This document shows positions 1-8,375 of a stretch of 64,000 nt of DNA, piece after piece. Position numbers and translations under genes: made by a program. The number at the start of each line of letters is the position of its first letter. Position 1 is the stretch's first letter. The notes beneath the pieces are model-generated. The model saw only the letters and a list, made by a program, of their open reading frames with translations, was not told the origin of the DNA and made no database searches. The DNA comes from Olleya aquimaris (GTDB lineage Bacteria; Bacteroidota; Bacteroidia; Flavobacteriales; Flavobacteriaceae), in the NCBI RefSeq assembly GCF_003259525.1, contig NZ_QLLO01000006.1:62001-126000 (forward strand), given 5' to 3'.

Positions 1-1
1 T

Positions 2-724
2 TACAGAATTGCAGAAAAGGTTGTTTCAATCACTAATAAGCTTGAAATACCTTATATTTTTAAAGGGAGTTTTAAAAAAGCTAACAGAAGTAGAATTGAT
101 AGTTTTACAGGAATAGGAGATGAAAAAGCGTTAGAGATTTTAGCAAAAGTTTCAGAAAAATTTGATATTCCAACTGTTACAGATATCCATGAAGTAAGTG
201 ATGCAACAAAAGCTGCACAATATGTGGATGTATTACAAATCCCTGCTTTTTTAGTAAGACAAACAGACTTGGTTGTTGCTGCTGCAAAAACTGGTAAAGT
301 GGTCAACCTTAAAAAAGGACAATTTATGAGTCCTGAAGCGATGAAGCATGCGGTACAAAAAGTAAAAGATGCAGGAAGCGACAAAGCGTGGATTACCGAT
401 CGTGGAACCATGTTTGGTTACCAGGATATGATTGTAGATTTTAGAGGCATTCCAACCATGCGTCAATATGCGCCAACAGTTTTAGACGTGACACACTCGT
501 TACAACAACCTAACCAGAGTGCAGGTGTTACTGGTGGACGTCCAGATATGATTGAAACTATTGCTCGTGCTGGAATTGTAAATAACGTTGATGGTTTATT
601 TATCGAAACCCATTTTGATCCAGCTAATGCTAAAAGTGATGGCGCTAACATGCTTCATTTAGACAATCTAGAAGGTTTATTAACAAATTTAACTGCCATT
701 AGAAAGTTAGTCCAATCGTTTTAA
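2..724 (+). CDS. kdsA: 3-deoxy-8-phosphooctulonate synthase (KDO-8-P synthase), 5' truncated by window edge
   Basis: Condenses phosphoenolpyruvate with arabinose-5-phosphate to make KDO-8-phosphate, the precursor of the KDO sugar of lipopolysaccharide; a cytosolic enzyme. The frame is open from base 2, so the start lies outside the window; 240 residues are visible against a usual length near 270, so about 30 N-terminal residues are missing. Recognisable family blocks are FKGSFKKANR near the visible start, PTVTDIHE, IPAFLVRQTDLV, GQFMSPEAM, ITDRGTMFGYQD and FIETHFDPANAKSDGANML. An internal ATG at 224 is not the real start, because the upstream residues are conserved family sequence. The next gene begins one base after the stop. 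Confidence 0.95.
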   Translation, partial: YRIAEKVVSITNKLEIPYIFKGSFKKANRSRIDSFTGIGDEKALEILAKVSEKFDIPTVTDIHEVSDATKAAQYVDVLQIPAFLVRQTDLVVAAAKTGKVVNLKKGQFMSPEAMKHAVQKVKDAGSDKAWITDRGTMFGYQDMIVDFRGIPTMRQYAPTVLDVTHSLQQPNQSAGVTGGRPDMIETIARAGIVNNVDGLFIETHFDPANAKSDGANMLHLDNLEGLLTNLTAIRKLVQSF

Positions 725-725
725 G

Positions 726-1256
726 TTGAAACAACTAATTATCATCTTAGGTTTTTTGATAAGTGGGTTTGGCTACTCACAAAGTGGTGAAACTGCTTAT
801 TTAAAAGAACCTAGATCACTTGATGTTGTTTTTTCTCCAGGAATTTTTATCCAAAAAGAAATATTTACAGAAGCCAATATCTTACTTGGAACAGTTTATA
901 ATAATCAATCAGGTTACATTCCTATGGTTGGAGCAACTGGTTTTAGAGTTGGTATTGAAACTAATTTAAAGTCTAACGAAAATTTTATAATTGCCCCAAA
1001 ATTGGGCTATGAGATTTCTGTAACTTACTTTTCAATACGCCTTTCAGCACTTAATTATTTTCAGAATAAACAATCAGAATTTAGACTCCTTCCTGAAGCT
1101 GGAATTAGTATTGGAGGTTTAATCAATTTAACTTATGGCTATGGAATTGGATTTGGTCAAACCATTCATGGAATATCCAATCACAGACTTTCATTAAGTT
1201 TCAATCTTAATAAAAGACTATGGAATGCTGTTATAAAAGGATTAGATCCTGACTAA
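726..1256 (+). CDS. Predicted exported outer-membrane-like protein, unknown function
   Basis: A 176-residue protein with a typical signal peptide (MKQLIIILGFLISGFGYSQ, cleavage likely after the YSQ). The rest is rich in alternating hydrophobic and polar stretches, glycine and aromatic residues, as in small outer-membrane beta-barrels of Bacteroidetes. I do not recognise a named family. The start is a TTG at 726, one base after the kdsA stop codon; no ATG near the signal peptide offers an alternative, and a TTG start immediately after a stop suggests translational coupling with kdsA. The reading frame runs right up to a convergent gene that starts its stop codon at the next base. Confidence 0.7.
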   Translation: MKQLIIILGFLISGFGYSQSGETAYLKEPRSLDVVFSPGIFIQKEIFTEANILLGTVYNNQSGYIPMVGATGFRVGIETNLKSNENFIIAPKLGYEISVTYFSIRLSALNYFQNKQSEFRLLPEAGISIGGLINLTYGYGIGFGQTIHGISNHRLSLSFNLNKRLWNAVIKGLDPD

Positions 1257-1619
1257 TCATTTTTTATAAAAACTTTCATCTTTATGGTCGTATACTTCTT
1301 TAAGTATATCCATTAACACAACATCATTTATTTCTTCTAAAGTTTTATATCGAAGAGATTTAACCACTTTACGGTTTTCGGTAATTAAATGTTCTAAATG
1401 CTTAGTGATATAAGCAGAATGCCAAAATCCAACATCCACATAATCTTTAGCTTGATTTAAATAGCAAATAGGACGTTTTCCAAAATAATAACAAGGTAAG
1501 CCCCATTTATATTTTAATTCTGCTTCAGGTAATGTATGCTCAATAACTGCTTGTAAGTGCATTAAAATAGAACGATAAGGTTCTGGCTGTTTTAAAATTG
1601 AAGCTTCTGCTGGATTCAT
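1257..1619 (-). CDS. DUF1801 domain protein (YdhG-like)
   Basis: A 120-residue cytosolic protein of the DUF1801/YdhG fold. The family pattern is visible: a helical N-terminus with a Pro-x-x-x-R-x-x-L segment (QPEPYRSILMHLQAVI), then the conserved ELKYKWGLPCYYF block around residues 34-46, the PICYLNQAKDYVDVGFW block, and a basic C-terminus. The biochemical role of this family is not established; the fold is sometimes compared with iron-binding frataxin-like proteins, but nothing here demonstrates this. It is monocistronic and convergent with the upstream gene, the two stop codons abutting with no gap and no obvious terminator. Confidence 0.8.
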   Translation of the reverse strand: MNPAEASILKQPEPYRSILMHLQAVIEHTLPEAELKYKWGLPCYYFGKRPICYLNQAKDYVDVGFWHSAYITKHLEHLITENRKVVKSLRYKTLEEINDVVLMDILKEVYDHKDESFYKK

Positions 1620-1843
1620 TTTTTATATTAAAATGTTTAAATTAAAATTATAATTTTTTTTAATAATATTCAAACCAATTTTTAATCTACAACCCTGATT
1701 TAGAACAAAATAAGCCTTTTTTATTAAGTTTTTACTTATATTTACCTAGAGATTGATTTGTAGCAAATATTCTCCCTTTCTACGCATGATCGCATTTATG
1801 TTAGAATAAATTAATAATTCATTTGATTTAATCTAGTTTTTTT

Positions 1844-3808
1844 ATGTCGATCAATACTCTAGTAAAAAAAAGACAACTTGCCTGTATCATGTTTACAGAC
1901 ATAGTTGGCTATACTTCTTTAATGGCTAAGGATGAAGGTCTGGCGCTTAAAACTCTAGACGAAAACAGATTGATTCATCGTACAATCATCAAAAAATATG
2001 ATGGCGAATTTATAAAAGAACTTGGTGATGGTGTTTTAGCTATTTTTTCTACTGCTACAGATGCTGTATCTGCTGCTGCAGAAATACATCTTGCAACTAA
2101 ACTTAATGCACATCTTAATATTAGAATCGGGCTTCATCTAAGCGAAATAATTTATGAGAATGGTGATATTTTTGGAGATGGTGTTAACATTGCCTCTAGA
2201 GTAGAACCTAAAGCGCCTTCTGGTGGCACTTATATTACGCAAGCTGTACAAAGCAATCTTTACAATAAAAAAGGAATTAATACAGAATATGTTGGTGAAC
2301 TGAGTTTTAAAAACGTTGCTCAAGACATGAAAATATACCAAGTCTTAGTTACCGACGATTTTGAAAGCATAGTCAATATTCAAGCAGATGCTTTTAATTT
2401 TAATAATAACGACGCCCTTAAAAAAAGCATAGCTGTGATGCCTTTTTTAAATATGACTGCAGATCCTGATCAAGATTACTTCTGTGAAGGGATTGCTGAG
2501 GATATTTTAATCATACTTTCTAATGTAAAAGATTTAAAAATTGTAGGTAGAAGCTCTTCGTTTCAGTTTAAAAATAGTGAGCTTTCACAAAAAGAAATTG
2601 GTGCCATACTTAATGTAAACCATATTTTAGAAGGTAGCGTGAGAAGAAGTGGTAATAGACTTAGAATTAATGCCCATTTAATTAATATTACAGAAAACAG
2701 ACAGATTTGGGCAGAACGTTATGACCGAGAATTAACAGATATTTTTGAAATACAAGATGATATTGCCTCTAAAATTTCAAAAAAACTTAAAGTTACTTTA
2801 TTAGATAATACTAAAAAGGTAAACCCAGTAAATATGGAAGCTTATGAAATGCTTCTAAAAGGACGATATTACGAAGACAAATTTATTCAAGGTTTTGATA
2901 AGGCTTTGACCTGTTATACCAGAGCTATAGAACTTGAGCCAGATTACGCAGAAGCTTATTCTGCATTGGCTAATATTCATTTTTTATATACCATGTATTT
3001 AATTCATCCACCCAGAGATGGATTTAAAAGAGCGCAACATTACGCAAACAAAGCGTTGTCTATTAATAACGAAATAGCTGAAGCACATTTTTTAATTGGT
3101 CAGATTAATTTCTGGCATCATTGGGACTTTCATGCTGCAAAAGAGCAATATATAAAAGCAACACAAGCTAGTGTTCCGTTTTACTTTACTGGTGTAACTA
3201 TGGACCCTTGGTACTATGCATTTGTTGAAGGCGATTATGAAAAAGCTGTAAATACAACCCTAACAATAATGGAAACCAATCCATTATCCTATTTTTACCA
3301 GTTTTTACTAAGCTGTTATTACACTTGGGGAAGACAACCACACAAAGCTAGAGAAGTTTTAAATAACCTATTATTAGCAATCCCAAATCACTCGGACGCA
3401 CAACGTTTATTAGCCTATAATAGTTTACTGGAAAATGATAGCGAAAGAGCAATTACCGAAGCTAGAAAAGCTGTAGAGTTGGCACATGGTTTAGGATGGT
3501 CTCAAATAACATTAAGTATTGCTTTAGCACAACATGGCGATAAAGAGGAAGCCTTTACCATATTAAATAATTTACAGTCTAATCAAGACCAAGTAAATAT
3601 TTCGCCTTTAGGCATAGGACTTATATATACTTATTTAAACGATTTTGACAATGCCTTTTTATACTTAAACAAAGCTATAGTTTATAAAGATATTTGGATG
3701 GTTTCCTTAAAATATGGACCAGAATTTGACCCATTAAGAAGCGACCCAAGATTTGACTTGCTACTAGAGCAAATAGGCTATCCAGAAGTATACCACAATC
3801 AATTGTAA
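1844..3808 (+). CDS. Class III adenylate/guanylate cyclase with FlgO/TolB-N-like domain and TPR repeats
   Basis: A 654-residue soluble signalling protein. Residues about 10-170 form a class III nucleotide cyclase domain with the full catalytic set by position: metal Asp19 (FTDIVGYT) and Asp62 (ELGDG), Lys58 and Asp108 as purine-selecting residues (Lys/Asp favours ATP), and Asn115/Arg119 of the VNIASR transition-state motif. Residues about 190-315 match the FlgO/TolB-N type domain seen in such fusions (SIAVMPFLNMTADPDQDYF, HILEGSVRRSG, IWAERYDREL). From about 325 to the end there are several TPR units. No membrane segment or signal peptide is visible. Probably makes cAMP in response to a ligand or partner bound by the C-terminal half; the substrate is inferred, not shown. 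The gene may be cotranscribed with the catalase-like gene 27 bases downstream. Confidence 0.88.
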   Translation: MSINTLVKKRQLACIMFTDIVGYTSLMAKDEGLALKTLDENRLIHRTIIKKYDGEFIKELGDGVLAIFSTATDAVSAAAEIHLATKLNAHLNIRIGLHLSEIIYENGDIFGDGVNIASRVEPKAPSGGTYITQAVQSNLYNKKGINTEYVGELSFKNVAQDMKIYQVLVTDDFESIVNIQADAFNFNNNDALKKSIAVMPFLNMTADPDQDYFCEGIAEDILIILSNVKDLKIVGRSSSFQFKNSELSQKEIGAILNVNHILEGSVRRSGNRLRINAHLINITENRQIWAERYDRELTDIFEIQDDIASKISKKLKVTLLDNTKKVNPVNMEAYEMLLKGRYYEDKFIQGFDKALTCYTRAIELEPDYAEAYSALANIHFLYTMYLIHPPRDGFKRAQHYANKALSINNEIAEAHFLIGQINFWHHWDFHAAKEQYIKATQASVPFYFTGVTMDPWYYAFVEGDYEKAVNTTLTIMETNPLSYFYQFLLSCYYTWGRQPHKAREVLNNLLLAIPNHSDAQRLLAYNSLLENDSERAITEARKAVELAHGLGWSQITLSIALAQHGDKEEAFTILNNLQSNQDQVNISPLGIGLIYTYLNDFDNAFLYLNKAIVYKDIWMVSLKYGPEFDPLRSDPRFDLLLEQIGYPEVYHNQL

Positions 3809-3835
3809 AACCTACAATTGTTAAACTTTATAACT

Positions 3836-5401
3836 ATGACAAAACGACCAACCAGCCCATTAACATTAGGACAAGAGTATGTGTCTGCAGATGAAGATGA
3901 AATCATTAAAGAAATGATTGATGAGATGGAAGCACAAATGGACCGTTTGTATGCTGACCAAAAGATGCCTCGTCAAATTCATACCAAAATGCATGGTTGT
4001 GTTAAGGCTAAATTTATAGTTGAACCACATTTAGAGAACACTCTAAAAGTTGGAGTATTTAAAGACCCTAAAACCTATAACTGTTGGGTACGTTTTTCAA
4101 ACTCGCAAACCAAACCACAAAACGATAAAAAGAAAGATATTAGAGGGATTGCCATTAAGCTAATGGGTGTTACTGGTGAAAAGATTTTAAATCACAAAAA
4201 ACAGGAAACATCTCATGATTTTTTATTGATGAGTAGCGAGACTTTTTTTTCTAAAAACATCAAAGAGTTTAGAGGTACACTTAAAGCCTCTACTGCTAAA
4301 AGTAAATTAAAACTAGCCTTATATTTTTTAAACCCAAAACATTGGAGCATCTTAAAAAGATTGATGGGAACTTTTGTTAAGTGTGACAACCCTTTAAACA
4401 TTCCATATTGGAGTACGCAACCCTATCGGTTTGGAGCAAATGATAAAGCAGTAAAATATTTTTTAAAACCTTCACCTGAAAACAAAATAGTTAACGAAAA
4501 CACAAAAGAACCAAACTATCTTAGAATTAATATGGCGCAAACATTAAATGATAACTGTATAAAGTTTGATTTTTTTGTTCAGTTTCAAACAAATGCTACT
4601 ACCATGCCAATTGAAGACCCAACTGTCCCTTGGGATTCTCAGTATATTAAGCTAGCAACTTTAGAAATCCCACCACAACATTTTGATTCTAAAAAACAAA
4701 TAGAATTTGGAGAAAACTTATCGTTTAACAGCTGGCATGCCTTACCAGAACACAGACCTTTAGGCAGTTTTAATCGAGCTAGAAAACGGGTTTACGATTA
4801 CATGTCAAGCTATCGCCATAAACAAAATGGAATTCCAGAAATTGAACCAGAAGATGACCCTAATTTTTTATTGGACACCTTTCATGAAAACATGAACATT
4901 ATAAATGTTGACATTCCAAAACAAAAGGTGGTTAGTCAATCTGCGCATGTATTAGTAAAATGCTCTAAAAAAATTGCATTTGATTTTATTTCAAGTGGTA
5001 CAGAATTGCCTAATTGGTTAAAAAAACACGGTTCTATTCCTGCTGCAATTAATGCTGAAAAAATATCTGAAACTTATGATTATATAGGAGCAAAACGAAG
5101 AGTACGATTTGATAATAATGAAACGACTATTGAAGAGTTGTTAAGCTATAATCCTAATGCAAATTATTCTTATCGTGTTACCGAGTTTACCAATAAATTA
5201 AGACATTTTTCTAATGTAGCTTATGGACAGGTTTGGATAGATACCATTGATGACAAAACTAGAATTACTTGGGACTATACGTTTAAGTATAAAAATTTAT
5301 TTTCTAAAATAATGCTCAGCTTCGTATTAACCTTTGTGTTTAAAAAATTTATGCAAGAAAGTCTAAATCATGCCAAAGCATATATAGAAAATGGCGATTA
5401 G
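3836..5401 (+). CDS. Catalase-like heme protein fused to a C-terminal SRPBCC domain
   Basis: A 521-residue two-domain protein. Residues about 45-325 match the small catalase-related heme proteins (y4iL-like group): distal His49 in QIHTKMHG, WVRFSNS, DIRGIAIKL, HDFLLMSSETF, the long VPWDSQYIKLATLEIP block, and PEHRPLGSFNRARKRVY, where Arg316-x3-Tyr320 fits the RxxxY proximal heme ligand. The usual catalase distal-Asn segment is replaced by HDFLLMSS, so true catalase activity is doubtful; relatives of this fold include coral allene oxide synthase, which acts on fatty acid hydroperoxides. Residues about 362-521 look like an SRPBCC (polyketide-cyclase-type) lipid-binding domain. I chose ATG 3836 over the upstream in-frame TTG at 3818 because it avoids hugging the previous stop and gives a normal N-terminus. 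No signal peptide. Confidence 0.85.
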   Translation: MTKRPTSPLTLGQEYVSADEDEIIKEMIDEMEAQMDRLYADQKMPRQIHTKMHGCVKAKFIVEPHLENTLKVGVFKDPKTYNCWVRFSNSQTKPQNDKKKDIRGIAIKLMGVTGEKILNHKKQETSHDFLLMSSETFFSKNIKEFRGTLKASTAKSKLKLALYFLNPKHWSILKRLMGTFVKCDNPLNIPYWSTQPYRFGANDKAVKYFLKPSPENKIVNENTKEPNYLRINMAQTLNDNCIKFDFFVQFQTNATTMPIEDPTVPWDSQYIKLATLEIPPQHFDSKKQIEFGENLSFNSWHALPEHRPLGSFNRARKRVYDYMSSYRHKQNGIPEIEPEDDPNFLLDTFHENMNIINVDIPKQKVVSQSAHVLVKCSKKIAFDFISSGTELPNWLKKHGSIPAAINAEKISETYDYIGAKRRVRFDNNETTIEELLSYNPNANYSYRVTEFTNKLRHFSNVAYGQVWIDTIDDKTRITWDYTFKYKNLFSKIMLSFVLTFVFKKFMQESLNHAKAYIENGD

Positions 5402-5476
5402 CCTACTACTACTTATTTTCAATTTTTATGATCGTAATTTTTTACCTAACTTACTTTAAATTAAACCATTAAACCT

Positions 5477-6367
5477 ATGACTTTATCAATTTCAGAATCC
5501 ATAAATCTGAAAGCCATTTTTTCGTTTAAATCTTTATTGTGGAAACTCTTCGGAGTTACTTTTGCAGTTATTGCTATCAAAGGTTTTATGATACCTAATC
5601 ATTTTCTTGATGGTGGTTTGTTAGGGATTTCTATATTAATCCATGAATTTTATCATATTAATGTGGGTTACCCTTTGATTATTTTAAATATTCCGTTTGT
5701 TATTCTTGGATATAAAAAAATAGGTAAAAATTTTGCTGTACATTCTTTATTATCGTTGTTGTTTCTTGGAATAATAATTAGTTTTTTACCTGTACCCACA
5801 GTTACAAACGATCATTTTTTGACTGCGGTCTTTGGTGGTGTTTTTGTAGGACTTGGTATTGGTTTTGTTATTAGAGGTGGAGGCGTTATTGATGGACTAG
5901 AAGTGCTTGCAGATTACACCTACAAAGAGTTTGGTTTTAGTACTTCAGAAATTATTATAGCTATCAACACTATTGTATTTTTAATCATCGCCTTTTTTCT
6001 TGGTTTAGAAAAAGCAATGTATTCTATCCTAACATTTTTTACTGCTGTAAAGGTGTCTGATTATGTAGTTGATGGTTTTGAAAAAATGATATCCCTTAGT
6101 ATTATTTCTCCAAACCCAGAACAAATAAAAAGTTTAATTGTTAACGATTTTAATAAAGCCATAACAGTATATAAAGGAGAACGAGGAAATTTACCAGGAT
6201 CTTATGGTATAAAACACGATTGTGATATTATAGTTACTGTTGTAACTAGATTAGAAGCTCATAAAATAAAAAAGACTATTAAAGCTTTAGACCCAAAAGC
6301 CTTTATGTATGTGCAAAATATTAAAGAAGTTGGTGGTGGTATAACTAGCAAAAAAAGCCATCATTAA
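5477..6367 (+). CDS. YitT family membrane protein (DUF161/DUF2179)
   Basis: A 296-residue integral membrane protein with about five or six hydrophobic segments between residues 20 and 205 (the first begins near SLLWKLFGVTFAVIAIKGF), followed by a soluble C-terminal DUF2179-type domain with the ITVYKGERG motif. The signature PNHFLDGGLLGISIL and the GGGVIDGLEVLA segment place it in the YitT family, of unknown transport or regulatory function. Another member lies at 30266-31189 in this window. The HD hydrolase follows after only 2 bases, so the two genes are probably one operon. Confidence 0.9.
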   Translation: MTLSISESINLKAIFSFKSLLWKLFGVTFAVIAIKGFMIPNHFLDGGLLGISILIHEFYHINVGYPLIILNIPFVILGYKKIGKNFAVHSLLSLLFLGIIISFLPVPTVTNDHFLTAVFGGVFVGLGIGFVIRGGGVIDGLEVLADYTYKEFGFSTSEIIIAINTIVFLIIAFFLGLEKAMYSILTFFTAVKVSDYVVDGFEKMISLSIISPNPEQIKSLIVNDFNKAITVYKGERGNLPGSYGIKHDCDIIVTVVTRLEAHKIKKTIKALDPKAFMYVQNIKEVGGGITSKKSHH

Positions 6368-6369
6368 AC

Positions 6370-6954
6370 ATGTTTAAAGAGTTTAAAAATTTACACACCC
6401 ATGTTGTAACGCTGTTAGACACAAATCTACCTAGTTATTTATCATACCATGATACTAAACATACCTTGTATGTTTTAGACAAAGCAATCTATATTGCTAA
6501 CAAAGAAGGTATCACTAAAAATGACCTCTGCTTATTAAAAATCGCTGCTTTGTTTCATGATATTGGATATATAAAAGCTTATGATAATCATGAAGAGGAA
6601 AGCATAAAAATTGCTAAAAAAGAATTACAAAACTTTAGTATTTCTAATGATGATATTGAAGTTATATGTAATATGATAAGAGCGACCAAAATTCCTCAAC
6701 ACCCAAAAACTAAATTAGATATGATACTAGCAGATGCCGATTTAGAATATCTTTCTACCAACAATTTTAAAGTTTTTGGAGATTTATTGTTTGAAGAATT
6801 AAAGCATCTTAATCCAAAACTAACTAGGCAAGAATGGAATGCAACTCAAATTTCGTTTTTAAAAAACCATCAGTATCATACTACCTATTGTAAACGTTAT
6901 AAAGAACATAGAAAACAAAAAAACTTAGACTACTTAATAGCAAGTCACTTATAA
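6370..6954 (+). CDS. HD domain phosphohydrolase
   Basis: A 194-residue cytosolic protein with the HD metal-binding signature: YHDTKHTLYVLDKA (first His), AALFHDIGYI (the His-Asp pair near residues 65-66), a downstream NHEEESIKIA segment, and LDMILADADL with the C-terminal Asp. HD enzymes hydrolyse phosphate esters or phosphoanhydrides of nucleotides; the small stand-alone form gives no substrate clue. It follows the YitT gene by 2 bases. Its 3' end overlaps the convergent DyP peroxidase gene by 6 bases, so transcription must end inside or beyond the opposite gene. Confidence 0.85.
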   Translation: MFKEFKNLHTHVVTLLDTNLPSYLSYHDTKHTLYVLDKAIYIANKEGITKNDLCLLKIAALFHDIGYIKAYDNHEEESIKIAKKELQNFSISNDDIEVICNMIRATKIPQHPKTKLDMILADADLEYLSTNNFKVFGDLLFEELKHLNPKLTRQEWNATQISFLKNHQYHTTYCKRYKEHRKQKNLDYLIASHL

Positions 6955-8370
6955 ACTACAGATATAACGAATAGTAGTAATTGAAGGAAAGAAAAAATAA
7001 GCACCTCCTCTAATGGTTACAAAACGCTTTAAGTTTTTTACCGTTTTATTAATAGGGTCACCTTGTAATGTAAACTGTTGTTCTTGACCTTTTTCTGGGT
7101 TTTCCACCACTCCAATAATAGGATCTGGATCGCTATACAATTGTTTAATTTTAGGATAATTGGACCAAGTGTATTGTAAGAATTCAAACTGTCTACTAAT
7201 ATCTGCACTAAAGCAATTAAAATACAACCCTACTTCTCCTTTGGGTTTGTTATTAGTTGGTGACCCAATTATAGGGTCGCCATATAATCTTGCACGACGT
7301 ATTAATCTATGTCTATTACTTAGAAGCAAGGATTTTTTTGGTGTATCCATTTCAAAATTATCTCTAGGATTCATACGTCTTAAATGCGATCCAAATGGAC
7401 ATTTTAGTCCTTTAGGGTCGTCTTTTGCGTATAAAAAATCATTTTCATTACTAACGCCTCCTGGATCTTTATCAGGAAATTTAGAAAGTGGCGCACCACT
7501 AGGCCATCTTCCAACCATTTTTGAGGCTAGCTTGACACTTTCGGCTTGATTTAACGTTCCATTTTTATCTGCAGTACAATCATTCATAAAATTCCAAAAG
7601 CCTTCAACATCTTGTTGCATTTGTCGAATTATCAGATAACTTCCATTTTTTCCTAAATCTTTTTGTCCAGGTCTTGCTGGATTAGGAGCTAACAAGTTTA
7701 AATTACCTTGAGGTTCTAAAATGGTTGGAGAATCTGGATATACTTTATAATTATTTTTATAACCTAAAATAAATTCGCCTGGATTAACTGTATTATGCTC
7801 TGGTCCTATCCTTCCACTACCTTTTATATTGGGTTGTGCAATTCCATCTCTAAAACCAAAATGCTCTTTATTGTCCTTTAATGACAATCCATCCAAATTT
7901 TTTTGCACTTCTAATCCATGAGATTCAAACCCTGTTTTTAACGTATTATAATACTCTAAACAGGTGTTTTCGTCTTTACCAAAGGTTAACAAAACAAGGT
8001 GTACTGGCTCGTTATTTAATCCTCCCCAAATCCATTTTTCAGGCGAACTACTATCAATATCGCCTAACAAGCTTCTTCTGTGTTCTGTCGTCATGCCTTC
8101 CTTAAAAGGAGGAGAAAACGTATTGATATTGGTTTGTGATAGTCCTAATGTATTAAGTCCTGCTGGTGCAAAAGCTATATTTAAACAGGTATCTGGTAGT
8201 TGATCTTTAGGTACAATGGAGGCATTAGTCAATTGGTTACTAATTGAATTAATCCATGTTTTAGCTGCAACTGGGTCATTAACTTTTAATAGTGAAAACC
8301 TAGAGAATTGCATATTTCCATAGGCTCTAATAATATAACCTTGTACGTCTTCTAGTTCTATTGTATCCAT
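6949..8370 (-). CDS. DyP-type heme peroxidase
   Basis: A 473-residue dye-decolorizing-type peroxidase. Diagnostic residues are present: the GFRDG motif with catalytic Asp175 (HFGFRDGIAQP), the proximal heme His329 in CPFGSHLRRMNPRD, a distal Arg in the HRLIRRARLYG segment and the C-terminal RGGAYFFFPSI block. Length is typical of the larger bacterial and fungal DyP classes. There is no Tat or Sec signal peptide, so it is probably cytosolic or held at the membrane by a partner. It is the last gene of a tight operon (patatin-like lipase, duplicated-domain membrane protein, DyP; gaps of 2 and 5 bases). Family chemistry is H2O2-dependent oxidation of aromatic or lipid-like substrates; the substrate here is unknown. 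Confidence 0.93.
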   Translation of the reverse strand: MDTIELEDVQGYIIRAYGNMQFSRFSLLKVNDPVAAKTWINSISNQLTNASIVPKDQLPDTCLNIAFAPAGLNTLGLSQTNINTFSPPFKEGMTTEHRRSLLGDIDSSSPEKWIWGGLNNEPVHLVLLTFGKDENTCLEYYNTLKTGFESHGLEVQKNLDGLSLKDNKEHFGFRDGIAQPNIKGSGRIGPEHNTVNPGEFILGYKNNYKVYPDSPTILEPQGNLNLLAPNPARPGQKDLGKNGSYLIIRQMQQDVEGFWNFMNDCTADKNGTLNQAESVKLASKMVGRWPSGAPLSKFPDKDPGGVSNENDFLYAKDDPKGLKCPFGSHLRRMNPRDNFEMDTPKKSLLLSNRHRLIRRARLYGDPIIGSPTNNKPKGEVGLYFNCFSADISRQFEFLQYTWSNYPKIKQLYSDPDPIIGVVENPEKGQEQQFTLQGDPINKTVKNLKRFVTIRGGAYFFFPSITTIRYICSL

Positions 8371-8375
8371 TGTTA

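Noticed and set aside
3818-3835. TTG start giving a longer catalase-like protein
   Set aside because: ATG 3836 gives a better N-terminus; the TTG sits 9 bases from the preceding stop.
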